From Brachyhypopomus gauderio (lineage: Eukaryota > Chordata > Actinopteri > Gymnotiformes > Hypopomidae), in NCBI RefSeq assembly GCF_052324685.1, contig NW_027507030.1, positions 70,001-134,000 of the forward strand: a stretch of 64,000 bases of DNA, given 5' to 3'. Below, piece after piece: positions 33,286 through 46,757 of this stretch (position 1 is its first letter; the number at the start of each line of letters is the position of its first letter). The notes under the pieces were generated by a model that saw only the letters and a program-made list of their open reading frames with translations, ran no database searches and was not told where the DNA came from. The position numbers and the translations under genes were made by a program.

Positions 33286-35879
33286 GGGAGGGGTGTGTGT
33301 GTGTGTGTGTGTGTGTTTGTGTGTGTGTGTTACACACCTAACTAATCTAAACCTTTTACCAGTCTCTTCTCCATACCTGTACCCATGTGTACCTGTCCCT
33401 CACATTGTAATCAGTGTGAAGCAAGTTTGTAGGGTTTGCATGTAGGTGTGTGTGCGTGTGCATGTGCGTCTGCGAGCATGTGCGTGTGTGTGTGTGTGTG
33501 CGAGCATTCTGATTTTTGCACGGTTAATGGACGTGGTATTGGGTCACTCTAGCCAGTAATCCTCCACTGGCTATAGGCAATCACTGTGAAGTAATGTTTT
33601 TAGTCCTGTCTGATATTTCCTCTGTGTGAGTCTGTTTGATGGAGAGAGAGAGACTATTATTTCTAAAACACCAATTTATATTGTAGGCAAAGCAATAGGC
33701 AGAATCGTTCTGAAACCAGCATCCCACACCCAAACCTTTTACAGCATCTCAAAGATGTTCTGCTGAGCCTTATTTATTAGAGACAAAACCTTTCATTAAT
33801 GTGTACTCGTTCATTAATGTGTACTCGTCTATGGCTTGTTGCCTAAACACATTTCAGTCATGGAGGGACCAACCAGACATTCCTGCACACACACCATCCT
33901 GCTCCAGTACAAACCAGTAAAACCAAAAAGCAATATACAGACATGCTACTGGCGAGAGTTGCTGTTCACGTCCCAGTCACAAGGCCTCTTAAGGGTCTGG
34001 TTTGATGCCGTACCCATGAAGGATTGTGGGTAGTCACTCCGACACAGCACGCAATGCGGTTCCTGCCCCTCCTGCCCCTCTGTGTGCGGGCTGGGGTCAC
34101 TCAGTGTTGGCGTCAGTGTGCAGGTGCAGTCACACCTTTTACTCTGTTTTCTCGATCTTGTACAGTCATGAGCTTTTCTGTTTCATTTTGTAAACTCTTC
34201 CCTGAATGTGAACACTGGGTTTGTCCTAAACAACCGAGTCCTGCGTGACGTGGAATGACCCAGAGGAAAATAATGATCATGTTCTTGTAAAACAAGTTTC
34301 TAAATGACACGTGAGCAACAACAAACGCCTGCTGGATTCACTCTGTGTTGATGGCTGAGAACAAACGGCTCTGTTGATTGGTGTCCTACTTCCTGGACGT
34401 GGTTTGTGGCGGCTGTTGTTTGGGCAGCAGTCGCCTGCTCCAGTTTTTCGTATTTAGTACAGTATGCTGCATTTTTATTTCTTGTTGAGAGTAGACCACA
34501 CATTCAAAATGTTGATTTCTATGTGGGAGCCCTTAGTGTCGGCGGAGAGGTCACTAATAGAGACGTCACTAACATGTAGTCTGAAGGCCCCGGCTGCATT
34601 TGGGCTGTTTCAAAATGAAGATGTACTTGTTCTGGGGTGGATTCACAATGGGCTTCTGAATAAATAGAACTTCTGAGTGGTTTCAGGATTGGCTACTGAA
34701 TGCAGGGACACTTGTTTACAGCACAGTGGAGTACAAGGGCAGAGATCAGGAGTTTCTGGTCAGATGAGGATGGGATGACCCAGAGAGGCAGGATGTGGTG
34801 TCACTGCCTTCCTGCTGTGCTGAACATCTCTAGCTGTTAGGAGACCAAGAAATGCTCCTCAGTCCAACACCAGTACCCTCCCTTACACCAGTCACAATCT
34901 TGTAGCTTTTTCTTCATTTTAACACGGAGAATATCGAAACTTAACACACGTTTCACCCACACATCGAAGCCACTCCTTGTACTGAGTTTGTGTAAAACCC
35001 AAGACTGCAGTGTGATTGCTGTCTGTCGTGGCATTGACAAATGTCCTCATTTTTGGAGAGGCGTGTTCATGGTGTCACCTGACCAATCAGACTGCAGCAG
35101 TCAGCCATGCTGTTTGCAGTACAGTGTCCCTAAGCCCGTCTGACACAGCCGGCACCCAGAGAGGCAGGATGTGGAGTTCCTTCCTGCTCCGTGTGTGCGA
35201 ACCACAGACGCCTCTTCCCACCTTATGTCACTACTGGTGTTCACAAACAAGCATGAGATGATGCAAAGACAAAAGAAAGAACCCCTCCTGTGTGTGATGG
35301 CGGGGTGGTAAATACACTGTCCGCACCCACGGGCAGAGATGTCGATGACTCTACCTCTGACGCCTTCGGCCGGGTTGGACACCCGAGGCCCCAGCTAGCA
35401 TTGCCGTCCCCATCGCAGGACCCAGCTTGGGGAACCTTTCTCTGTGTTTACAGGGTTATAGGGTTTGGGGGACCTGTACAAGCACTGTGACGTCTCACTG
35501 GTTAAAATCACCCCATCAGGGCTCCTCTTCTATCTTATACGCAGTCTAAACTAATTCTTAACCATTTGCTGAATAACACTAAGAGTATGACCACAGGGTA
35601 CCTGGATCTCTCTCTCTCATCTATCTATCTATCTCTCTATCTATCTATCTCTCTATCTCTTGTCTCTCTCAGCTCCTCACAAATATATAATCCATACATG
35701 GCCCCAAATTCTGGTCATTTCACTTGTATTGACGACCTTTGCACTATAGATTAAAATTGAAGTCACACATTTTAATTCCTTTAAAGCTAACAGTAATTAA
35801 GCTCCAGTTAAGTAGGAACTATTCTGTCCTTTAGCAAAAGAATGCAAGAATACAAGAATATACTTGTCCAGTCACCGGT

Positions 35880-36177
35880 GATGAATAGACAGACCTCTTC
35901 CCTGACATCACTCTGTAAAACATGATGGTAAAGATTTAAAGAGGAACACAATGCTGTTTGAAATCAGATTAATTATGATGAATAGACAGACCTCTTCCCT
36001 GACATCACTCTGTAAAACATGATTGTAAAGATTTAAAGAGGAACACAATGCTGTTTGAAATCAGATTAATTATGATGAATTTAAAGAGGAACACAATGCT
36101 GTTTGAAATCAGATTAATTATGATGAATTGAAAGAGGAACACAAGGCTGTTTGAAATCAGATTAATTATGATGAATT
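35880..36177. repeat. 97-bp and nested 48-bp tandem repeat
   Basis: Two 97-bp copies start at 35880 and 35977 (gatgaatagacagacctctt...). They are followed by two 48-bp copies starting at 36074 and 36122 that repeat only the right half (aagaggaacacaa...cagattaattat), plus a stub. Copies differ by one to three bases. Confidence 0.95.
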
Positions 36178-36252
36178 TTTTTCCAGTTGCTGTTCCAGTT
36201 CTGGTGCATAAATTTGCAATATTGAAAATGCAACATTTTGCTGTTATTTTAG

Positions 36253-36293
<41 letters not shown>

Positions 36294-37659
36294 CGTTCCT
36301 CTGGAGCTGGGACTGCTGTAACTGTCCTCAGGAACTTTTGATATGATATTACTTTGATTTGTGTGTTTGGCTTGCTGCACTCAGTCAGCACACACTGACG
36401 ATCTTTTGTGACCGGTTAAGTTTTTGTGACTCCAATTGCTTTTCCTTGTGTTCTTTTGCTTCTCCCACAGCATGTGCAGTTGTGGTATCTTATCTAACCT
36501 AAAACCATGAAGTTGCTTCTTGCTCTTGGCTGAGTCTTGTGCTGTCCTCGTTAGACTGAAGTGTGTGTGTGTGTGTGTGTGTGACGTGGTTGTAAAATGG
36601 CCACCTGAACACGTGCTGGTTGAAGCCAGTAGGCCGTGCTGTGGCATCAGTGAGCCTGCGCTTTCTGGTTTGCTGTGATTTCCCACCTCTTGGCTCTACT
36701 TAAATATTTAAGAGTCAGCTTCTGCAGGTCTCACTACTGCTCTTCCTATAATCCCTTTTGTGCTGATTTTTAGCTGTACCAGCAACACCTGCTGGTTTTT
36801 GTTAATCTTCATATTAAGATGTTATAGTAACAGATTTATTATAGATTATTCATACAAATCAAATTAAAAGGAAGATCTAAGATTTGGTGTAACTGACAAC
36901 ACGAGAGGGTCACAGTCTGACGTTTATTCATCTTCAGATGCACATGTTCGATTTAATAAAAGGGTTTTCAGAAACACTTCTCAGGATGAGAAGTAAAGAA
37001 TTTGCAGATGACCACAGAAGCCTGACTTTATAATATCTAAAATAAGGCCTCGTTTGGAAGAGAACTGGGGGTGATTCTGAGTCTTATTCTAGTTTGCAGA
37101 TAATTGTGGGGTTTTTTCCCCCATGAACATTACTTGCCAGTCATTTGGTCATTAGTTCATTCAAACCCTTTTAAATGAGCCATGAGTCACTTTATATGAG
37201 CTTACAGATTACATGATTGTAAATGGGGTTTTACACTGGCACTGGGGGTGGATTAGGAATTCTATTCGTATATGTCACACTTTAAAGAAGATAATGGCAG
37301 TGGTATAATCCTGAAGCTGAATTCAGGATTGTGATCCTTTCGTTCTCCTGTCCCATTGCAGCTGAACTAAGGGACTCGTGGAGGACTTCTCTGCAGTGTT
37401 TGTCTACAAAGAAAGTTATTTAATGCATAGTATCTCTGATGAGAGAATTTAAGTGTTTAGTTATTTACAGTTATCAGTAGAAATATGATTTATTTTCCTT
37501 CCAATGTAATTGGTTTTTTTTTAAATATGTTTTGATGTGCAAGTGAATAAATTCTGCAGTTGAGACATGATATTCGCTTATTCTTTTATTTGTAGTGTTA
37601 GACATCCCCCCTTTGACAGGTTTGTTGACGTCTGTCTGCTCCTCCCACACATGAACGCG

Positions 37660-37807
37660 CATGACGGTATGTAGCGTAAAAGGATGTGACGTCGACTGTT
37701 TACGTGTACGCGACCCACAATGCAACGCGACGCGCGAAACCTGAGTGAGGTAAACAGGACGAAGACGTCGGCGACTCGGTATACGTGCAGTCTGCGGTGG
37801 ACAGAAA
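37660..37807 (+). promoter_or_regulatory. psmc3ip promoter-proximal CpG-rich region
   Basis: CpG-dense sequence directly upstream of the start codon, including tgacgtcg (37687-37694), close to a CRE, and a second gacgtc near 37766. No TATA box was noticed. The start site is not defined. Confidence 0.45.
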
Positions 37808-39974
37808 ATGAGCAAAAAAGATTCCGAATGTGCGTAGCTCGAGTGCCATTCATTACTTAGTTGAATACAAAGCGATTAGCATAGGATAATGTCATTTATA
37901 TGTATATTTAAAAAGTTAGATTTGCCATGAACTGTGCTCTACCTTCTAACGTTCCTTCATAGCCAACAGCACAGGAGGATCTAATGAACACGTAGACCAG
38001 CGAGTCCTCCAGCTCTTATAACCCGTGTTATGTTCCCCGGGCTCACAGCCTGCTGGTCAACAGCTAAATAACTGGTTAATAATCGTTATATTCCCCGATC
38101 TCATATAATCAGCAGGCGCTGGCATTATCCTCGCTTACTTGAACGAGAAGAACCGACCCTACAGTGTGCAGGATGTGTTTGGGAACCTGCAGAAACAACA
38201 CGGCCTCGGCAAAACGGTATTATCAACTTAGAAACAAAACAAAACGGTATTATCAACTTAGAAACAAAACAAAATGGTATTATCAACTTGGAAACAAACT
38301 TTAGTTTTAGCCGTCAGTCACATGTTGAGGTATTTTTCAAACACTGCTAGGTAATCTAATAACTACTTTTCAACTTTTAGGGCTACCGGACATGTAATAT
38401 GTGTTTACATAATCACAGATTTTCATGCTATGAATGATAGTCAGATTATTATTAACTACAGTAGTATTAACTACAAACGCCTTAAATGCAGCAGTAGTTC
38501 TGGAGACCCAGACACCAGACACTTGGTTTCCACACGCTACATGTGTTGTGTACATACAGTGATGGATTGCAGGGCGGTTTGCTGTTTGTAAGTTTGTGCT
38601 CCTGTGCACGGACACAGGCTGTGATGAAGGCGATGGAGCATTTGGCTCAGGAGGGCAAGATCAAAGAGAAGGTGTACGGCAAGCAGAAGATCTACTTTGC
38701 AGATCAGGTGCATTTTTCTATTTTTTTTGCATTAGCTGCACACGTAATCCACAGCAGATCCAAACACGAATGTCCAGATTAAACACAAAACTGTTCCTGT
38801 CTTGGAAGTTTACTGACTGCTGAAGCTTGGACAGCAGTTTGCGTTTGTATTCTAAGTATTGGTACCGAACTTGCAGTCTCAGTTTCCTGATGTGGGTGAG
38901 TCCGAGCTGAGGGACTTGGACAGCCGCATAACGGAGCTCGGAGCGCAGGTGCAGTCGGTCTCTCAGAGCTGCCGGCAGATGGACGCAGGTACAGACGGGC
39001 TGCTGTCTGCACCATCAGCTTTCACACTCGCTGCCTTTGGGAATCGCACGCGTCGATCTGTCCTTCATTTTTCCTTCAGTTGCTCGCACACACGTAGTCA
39101 CGTTTGTTGTCCTTGACTCTCAGAGCTGAAGGAGCTCACAAGCTCACTGACCACAGCAGAGATGATGTCACAGATCCAGGAACTGAAGGCGGAGTGTGAA
39201 GGCTACCGAGAACGGCTGCTGAAGATCAAATCTGCCTCCAATCACATCACCCCTGAGGAGAGGGAGAAGGTGTGGATGTGGTGGGGTCGAGCCTTTACTA
39301 CACAATACTCCCTATTAAAGTAATCTAGCCATTCTTTCATGCATTTTATTCATAACAGATGCTTATAAGTGCTTGTTGTATAAATAAAATAGATTCTTTT
39401 GGGTTATAACATTTACTGAAGTATTGGTTTCATTAAACTTGAAAAGCGTCAGTCATCCCTGTGTGTGTCTCTCTTCTGTGCTACAGGTGTGCAAGCAGCG
39501 AAGCCTGCATGTGAAAGAGTGGAAGAAACGCAAGAGACTGGTACATGTTCAGATCCCCACTGCACTGCATTAACACCAACACAGTAAAAGGACACTAAAT
39601 AGAGAATGAATGAAATCATTGGTTACTTTTTTGTTGTTGTTCTGAACATCCAGGCCACAGACATGATGGATGCCATTCTAGAGGGTTACCCCAAGAGCAA
39701 GAAGCAGTTTCTGGTTAGTCTCTCACACTCCTGGGCTGGGCCATGTCTTGTAACGGTGACTCCTTCATGACCTCTGACCTGTAGCCCTGTTTTGTATGTC
39801 CATTAGGGTGATGACTTTTTGATTTTTTTTCTCAAACATTATTTCCTGTAGCACGAATGAATGAACTTTTGCCTATTAATGACTAAAATGACGTTTATTC
39901 CATTAAAATATTGAAAAAGGTCACGCACAAACCACTTTGAAATGTTATTTATGTAGGCATTTTAGCATTTTATG

Positions 39975-40005
<31 letters not shown>

Positions 40006-40364
40006 TAGTTAATACAAGTCATGAAACCGATTTGTGCAATAATTTATGTAGCAGAGAAATGTATAGAATTTTCCAGAACATCGTATAACACTGTGCGCCG
40101 TCAGCCAGGACAGTCAAATCATTTTGTGCGTGAGGTTTTTTTTTATCAAATTGCCTTGAATGTAATATTTTATTTAATCTTAATTGAAAGCTCATCAAAT
40201 TATGATACAGGGAAACGAGTTTGTATGAAAGTCATCACCCTAATGTCCATGCTTTGCATATACACATTGTCTGTACTTTCTGTATTTGTTTGGCTGCGTT
40301 TAATCAGGAGGAGGTCGGAGTTGAGACAGATGAGGACCATAAAGTAACAGTTCCCAACATCTGA
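37808..40364 (+). CDS. psmc3ip: psmc3ip (hop2), meiotic recombination factor (8 exons, 214 aa)
   Basis: Exons: 37808-37829, 38113-38216, 38618-38707, 38877-38988, 39124-39269, 39487-39540, 39654-39713 and 40308-40364. The 214 residues compare with about 217 in human. The N-terminal winged-helix (residues about 8-72) includes NRPYSVQDVFGNLQKQHGLG and EGKIKEKVYGKQKIYFADQ. The coiled coil spans about 73-150. The C-terminal part has ITPEERE, VKEWKKRKRL, AILEGYPKSKKQF and EEVGVETDED. With Mnd1, the protein stimulates Dmc1/Rad51 strand exchange in meiosis. It can also act as a nuclear-receptor coactivator. The exon 2 acceptor is a NAGNAG (cagcag), so a one-residue variant is possible. The donor of exon 2 is triplicated in the intron, and the last intron holds a hAT element. 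mlx lies tail to tail with it. Confidence 0.97.
38211..38300 (+). repeat. 30-bp tandem triplication including a splice donor
   Basis: Three copies, 38211-38240, 38241-38270 and 38271-38300, begin aaaacggtattatcaactta. The first spans the end of psmc3ip exon 2 and its donor (gt at 38217). The others repeat the donor context at 38247 and 38277. The third copy has aaaatggt and one other change. Confidence 0.97.
39804..40242. mobile_element. hAT-like MITE, 439 bp
   Basis: Terminal inverted repeats of about 15 bp, tagggtgatgacttt at the left and aaagtcatcaccctaat-type at the right. Perfect 8-bp target-site duplications atgtccat lie at 39796-39803 and 40243-40250. It is AT-rich, contains (TA)n at about 39981-40004 and has no transposase. 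It lies in the last intron of psmc3ip, ending 65 bp before the final exon. Confidence 0.95.
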
Positions 40365-42368
40365 CACCTGACCTTGAAACGCCTGCTGCTTTAACTCCGT
40401 TTCCCTGGTCACCGGTTGCCATGACAGCTCCGTAGCAGCTCAAGCATAGGACGCCTGGGGCAGTGGAGTGGCTCCTTGTACCCCACCGTGTCATGATGGG
40501 GTCTCCACACCACCACCCTGCCCTCCCTCCTAACCATGCTCTGCCTGTCATTCAGTTATTTATGTTTGGCGCAAAGAAACTGCACAGCACTGCGATTAAA
40601 GGTTTCAAATGCGACATTTATTTGTATTTAACATTTCCAATTACAAACGGCATTCATAAAAATATGATCATGTGGTGTGTATGGATGCATGAGAGTGGGG
40701 CTGGGTGTGTAGAGGAGTGTGTGCAGGTCCACTGAGCGTGGCGTTCACACACACTCCACTCACCACACGACTACTAAAGCCAAAGAATCCCTTTATTCCA
40801 GCACAGGTCATTGATCACACTCATTAATACTTTATTACAATAAGACCTGAATTAACAGAGAATGTCAATTGAATTTGGAGTTTTCCTGAGTACGCTGACT
40901 TCTAAGGTACATATTTCCTCATTTGTCTTTTATGATTCGTTCTCTTTTTGGTTCAAGTCCCACTGAAGGTTCCACATGCACATATTTACGCCCAAGTTGA
41001 GGTCAATACCCACGAAACCTTCACCCCTGGATTAAACGTGACCCAGAGCGTGAAGCAGTGACACATGAAGCCGATCTACTGCACCGCTGCTTAATTAGAC
41101 CAGTAAAAAGGCTCATCGTTGGCATTTGCAGCACAGAATATAAAACGTACGTAATTCCGAAATTACGGCTTGTATGCTACATTTTACCACTGTGTAATCT
41201 CTATTTATTTGTGCGCAGAAATGCTAATCTGTATTTTCCCAAGAGTAGGGAACAGCTGAAGTGCTTGGTTCTGTCAGTTTGTGCTGTTCATCCGCACATC
41301 AGTCAATAAAAAAAAAAAGCTGAATATTAAGAACTTGAGCTCTGCGCTTCCATGAGCTGGTACTTCAAACACTGAACTCCAAGCAAAACCCCTAATCTAC
41401 ACTGTGCTGTGAGGTAAGAGAGAAAACTAGTGAAAAGTCCTCAGCGTTGTGAACTCCAGCTGGTGTCGAATATTTCAGTAATATACAGATTACATTTCAC
41501 GTGTCAAACCCAGAGAGGGAGAGCTTGACATTAGAGGTAAGAGAGATAGCGCACATTCACCCTAATCACACAGATGCCACCTTCAAGGAGATGAACACTG
41601 ACATTATTGCATTGGTTTCAAGAGTGTCAAGAGGTGCAGATAATCACCCTGTGAAATGGGTGTGTTTTTACACACATGGTAAAAAAAATCCAAGACTCGG
41701 CTTGGTCTAGCACTTCTTGTTTCCTGATTTCACCATATGGCTTAAAAGCTCCCAACACTGCCAGGCGAGTTAAAGACAATCTCTCCAGACGATGGGCCAG
41801 GCCCACCCTCACCTCTGACCTTTGGCTCTAGTCATGTGACATTCTTAGAGAGCTTAATAGTTGATCAAACACACAAAACTGCAGGTCAACACAGACTGAG
41901 CCCACAGTGGGTCTAAGCAACTCTCTAAAGAAGCCCTGTCGAATGGGTCAATGTTTAAGGACGAGTGTGCTTGGACCTGCAGTTTCTCAGCATTCGTCTT
42001 CACAATTTGTGTTTTAAAGCTTGGACCACACCCAAAACGAGGGTCTGGATTCTCAACCGAAAACAAAACTTGCTACCCACTTCTAATGTCTTAACAACTA
42101 TTTATGTTTTTTTTATCACAACATTCAAGTCATCTGGTCTATGATCGATGACTCACAAGCTTACTGCAGAAAACGAAAACATTCAACTGTGCATTGTGTT
42201 GCGATAGACATTTAAGAGCCAGCTGTGTAGTGCTGGTGTGTGAGAACGAGTCCTCCTGACAGACGCTCGCAGCAGAGAGCAGCATGAGAGTGTGGAGTGA
42301 ACTTGAACTCCATGGTGGGTGGGGGCCTGGGGGCGGGCGGAGGCCTGGGGGCGGGTGGAGGCCTGTCA
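40365..42368. other. Tail-to-tail psmc3ip / mlx 3' region
   Basis: No coding exon. On the mlx strand, AATAAA occurs at about 40617-40622 (tttatt on plus), 40792 and 40829, so a long mlx 3'UTR could reach close to the psmc3ip stop. An A-run lies at about 41308. The rest is unique DNA. Confidence 0.5.
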
Positions 42369-43784
42369 TCAGTACAGCTGGCCATTCAGCTGCCTCAGGA
42401 CGTCCACGACAAACTCCCTCAGTGTCTGTGAAGGACACACACAGGGAGACATGGAGAGAAGGCAGGATCCTGCACCCAGGTGTCGGGTGTAGCTGTGGGT
42501 GTAGGTATAGGCGTGTGTGGGCGTGGGTGTAGGCATGTGTGTGGGTGTAGGCGTGGGTGTACCTGTGGCTTGCAGTGTTCCTCGATCCAGCTGAAGACGC
42601 AGGCTGAGAGCTCCTGAAAACTGCTGACTGAGACGGAGGTGTGGAAGGACTGGAAGAGGGAGTCCATGATGCTGTGGAACACACTGAACTTCACCTGGTC
42701 AGACACCTGCTCACTGCCCTGCTGAGGGTTGTTCTGGTGAGCCTTCACGATGTGCTCGTAGTTACTGTCCAGCACGTACACACACACACACGGAAACAAG
42801 CAACCACAAAGTCAGAAATGCAACATTTACACACCATAACACACAAAAGCATTTAGCTCGCCCATGACATTTAGCAACCAAAGAACCCAGAGACTAAAGC
42901 AATAGTGATCCTGTGGCTTCAAGAAGTGATCCTCTCATTCCTTCCGTTTCCTAATACATCACTATGATTCACTATGACCAGTCAGTAGACACCATCTGAA
43001 GTAGTTCAGGCTGTGTTCCAGCACCCCGGGGTGTGAACTTTGGCCCGGTTACTTGTGTACTGGTTATTGCTGAACTCTTGGTAGTTTTATCTCACTCTCT
43101 GGAGAAGTCTGGGTGAGTGCAAAGGTCAGAGGTCAGAAGGTCCCACACACCACCGTACTTACACACATAGCAGTGCCTCAGGTGCGGTAATTTAATTCAA
43201 TAGGATCATTTAGTGGGAAGGTCATTCATAGCTAATTTATGTCTGTGGTTCTGAAAACTAAATGTGCACTGAAAACATCACAGTATGGTAAAGGTAAATG
43301 TCAGTATGGTTAAGGTAAATATGTTAAGTTCCTAAAACCTGTTGCAAATGCTGGGACCACTAAAGTCCAGTGTACCACACCCCATGACCTCTGACCTCCT
43401 TTTTAGGACACCACCACACATGCACAAACTCACGCTTTCATAATCTTCAGAGCCATCACTTCCTTCCTGAGAGTGGACACTTCCTCCTCCTGCTTCTTCT
43501 TCTCTTTATGAAGGAACTGGATGTAGTCTATGGCTGCGCGCACACACACACACAGACACACACAGACACACAGACACACACACACACACACGGCCATGAG
43601 CCCAGTGTCCTCCACGCGTGTGAATGATGGTCGGTGTTCTCAGAGTCTCTTACTTTTCTGCAGTACTGTAGCTTTGCTGATCTTCTGTGTTGCCATGGTG
43701 AACTCAGACTGTTGCTGGCAGGTGGGGACTATGGACTGCAGGTCATCGTAGCCTTTCTGCAGGCACACAAGTGGGCATGCTCAC

Positions 43785-43825
<41 letters not shown>

Positions 43826-46716
43826 GGGGGGTACACTATATACCACACACGCCTGCACCAGCACTCCCCTCTCAAAGTGACAGGGCCGTTAATGCAACAC
43901 TTCACTAGTATTTGTATAATTAGTGATGTTAAAATAAAAACAGGCCTCCACAAGAGCTCAAAGAGTATCATGGATTCTCAACTGGACAGATTCTCTATCT
44001 GGACTTTGACTTGGCCATTGTAGAAGATTCACTTTTCCATGGTTACACTGGTCAACGGCTCTTGTTACCACCCTGCTGAACGGCTGGAACTTTTGTGTGT
44101 TTCAGCCCACTGAAGCAGGCTGTCTAACTGCACCTCCCTGTCCTGTGTTTCAGCCCACTGAAGCAGGCTGTCTCACTGCACCTCCCTGTCCTGTGTTTCA
44201 GCCCACTGAAGCAGGCTGTCTCACTGCACCTCCCTGTCCTGTGTTTCAGCCCACTGAAGCAGGCTGTCTCACTGCACCTCCCTGTCCTGTGTTTCAGCCC
44301 ACTGAAGCAGGCTGTCTCACTGCACCTCCCTGTCCTGTGTTTCAGCCCACTGAAGCAGGCTGTCTCACTGCACCTCCCTGTCCTGTGTTTCAGCCCACTG
44401 AAGCAGGCTGTCTCACTGCACATCCCTGTCCTGTGTATCTTCCACATCAGCTTCAGTCTTAGCAGTTGTAGTTGAGTTGTAGATTTTCACCACAGGTAGC
44501 ACTTTGAATATTGGCCAGAAACCTTCATTTAGATCTCGTCTGACCACAAAACCTTATTCCCCATTTCAGCTTAATCGCACTGATGCTTTCTGACTAACTC
44601 CAGACAAGCTCATACACGAGCACTTGCATGTGGAGCTCTAGAGATCATTGACTGGTGAAACACCAATGAGTCTCAGCCCCTTTAGACTGAGTCTCCTCTC
44701 TGTGGCCTCCCTCTCAAATCCCCTCCAGTTGTGAGGGACGGCCTGGTCTAGACAGTTCTCTCTAAACCGTGCTCACTGGGATACCCACACACCTGGGCGT
44801 TATTTCACCTTTTCCTGTACAGTGCATTTCTCTAGAGATAGAAATACACTTGGTCTTCATTTTCATAGTCTGACCAACTGTACTTGACTTTCAAGGTGAA
44901 TTTTTTACATTTTCAATGACTTACAGAGACTAATTGTAGACAAACCTTGTGTACAGTTTGGCTGTATCCTATCAACACTTTGTGTTCCCTTTGCCTGTTT
45001 AAATTTCCATCCAGTTTGTTAGAGCCAAGCTCTAAACATGCATGCCTTCAACAGAAATGTTTTTTCTGCTGACTAAGTACAAGGTAAATATCTCTCTATA
45101 TTTAAATAAATAACTATTGCTAGTAAATGTGACTATTTGATGTGTGACAATTTGGTCATAACTAGTATACTAATACCAATATTCCCCAGAATCCTCTACA
45201 GCACAGGGGGCAGTCATGGTCCTGTGGTAGGGAACTGTATCTCTGACCTTAATGGCGTCTCTTCGTTTCTGCTCCGCCTGTGTGTGTGCTTGTCTCCTCC
45301 GGTCCTTGTATGCCTCCTTGTATGTGGTCTCATGCCTGTAGTCGCTGTCTTCATCATCTGAGACATAAAAAAGACAAACCCCATGACACTACTGTGGGAC
45401 AAGACAAGACCACGCAACACCCCCCCCCCAAAAAGCCTGCAGTTCAGTGTTGGTGGCTAAGATCAGTGATGTCAGTGGACTGGGCCCTATGTGAAGCATC
45501 TCGTCCTGTGCTGAATTACGTTAAAATGTTTAATGGAAACCGCAAATCTGAAGTGCTTTAGGCTTCTGCTTCTGTGTGTCAAACAATGCACTTGTCATGG
45601 TTACTTTAGGAATGACTTCAAAAATATTGTGGAGTGCACTCTGTCCTGTTTGCAAGTGTAATACAATGTCCTTGCACTTACAGAGGGCAGCCACACTAAT
45701 GCATACACATGACTAGAAGATCCTTCCACTCCTTTCAATTCACGATGTCTAAATGTTAGAGGGACTAAATGGGTTTTTATTTATAAACAAAAAGAGCTGG
45801 AAGGGATTACTTTCTACGGTCTGTATAAAAACTATTTATTTCAAGAGAGTTACTGACAATCTTAAGCACTGTAAGCATAGTAAACATTCACCTGTATTTG
45901 GTACTGAAGAGGCACTAGTGGATCCTATACTGTTGGCTCGGGAGACCACAGAACCCTTGCGGGAACTCTCGGCAAAGAAAGCTGTCAAAGACGATACAGT
46001 GAGAGAGGTGCGAGTTATTTCTATAGGTTTACTTCACACAGTGTACTGCAAAATAACAACAACAATAATATAATAATAGACTTAATAATAGACTCAGCTA
46101 GCTGGCTATAGATAGAATATACAGTCTAGACGTGAGCTTATTAACCAAAACTGATTTTTTGCAAAAGCTACACGGCAATATCTGACAATACCTGGAAGAC
46201 TTAACAAAAACAACGTGGGGCTGTGATCACTATAAATGGAACGCAGTAAGGACGTGAACACGTACTGTGGTCGAATCCGTTGTCGCTGAAAGTGCCGTCG
46301 GTCTGCTGTGACATGGCGAGACGAACAAAGACGATTAGTGAAGCCGGCGGGCTCAGCCACATCACGACAACATCACGTCCTCGGCGGAGACCCGTTCACC
46401 ACACACACACACCCCCTCCCTGTTCACACTCCCGTATTTATTTACTCCGAACTAGGACGCCGCCGCTCCCCCGTCGCGCGAGGCGAGGCGGCGCTGCACG
46501 AGACAAAAGAGCTGAGAGCGCGTGAGCCCGGCACGTGCCGCCTGTACAGGCGTAGTGACGCGAGAGGCCATATGTACATGAATGGTGTTTAAATATATGA
46601 GCCAGGATAGCTCAACTATGAGCTATACATTCATCTGTTGAGATTGAACAGAAGGCACACACACACATTTTATATTATATTATATTATATATATATATAT
46701 ATGTACACACATACAC

Positions 46717-46757
<41 letters not shown>

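Larger units (their letters stand above)
33286..37807 (+). other. retreg3 3'UTR and spacer to psmc3ip
   Basis: GT-rich stretches at 33294-33330 and 33447-33500; a candidate poly(A) signal AATAAA at 34659-34664; a CTAT/CT run at 35611-35670; a 97/48-bp tandem repeat at 35880-36177; (GT)n at 36255-36291 and 36559-36583. The rest is unique AT-leaning DNA. CpG-rich sequence returns from about 37650 as the psmc3ip promoter. No additional gene was recognised in 4.5 kb. Confidence 0.6.

Noticed and set aside
40021-40347. 108-codon plus-strand frame near psmc3ip
   Set aside because: It is mostly inside the AT-rich hAT MITE and runs out of frame through the last psmc3ip exon.
44097-44462. 121-codon repeated protein frame (FQPTEAGCLTAPPCPV units)
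   Set aside because: A 48-bp intronic minisatellite. It is open on both strands, and there is no start/splice context in the mlx gene.
46280-46592. Plus-strand frames of 81-94 codons in the CpG-rich segment
   Set aside because: No family similarity. CpG-rich DNA lacks stops by composition, and the segment overlaps mlx exon 2 on the other strand.
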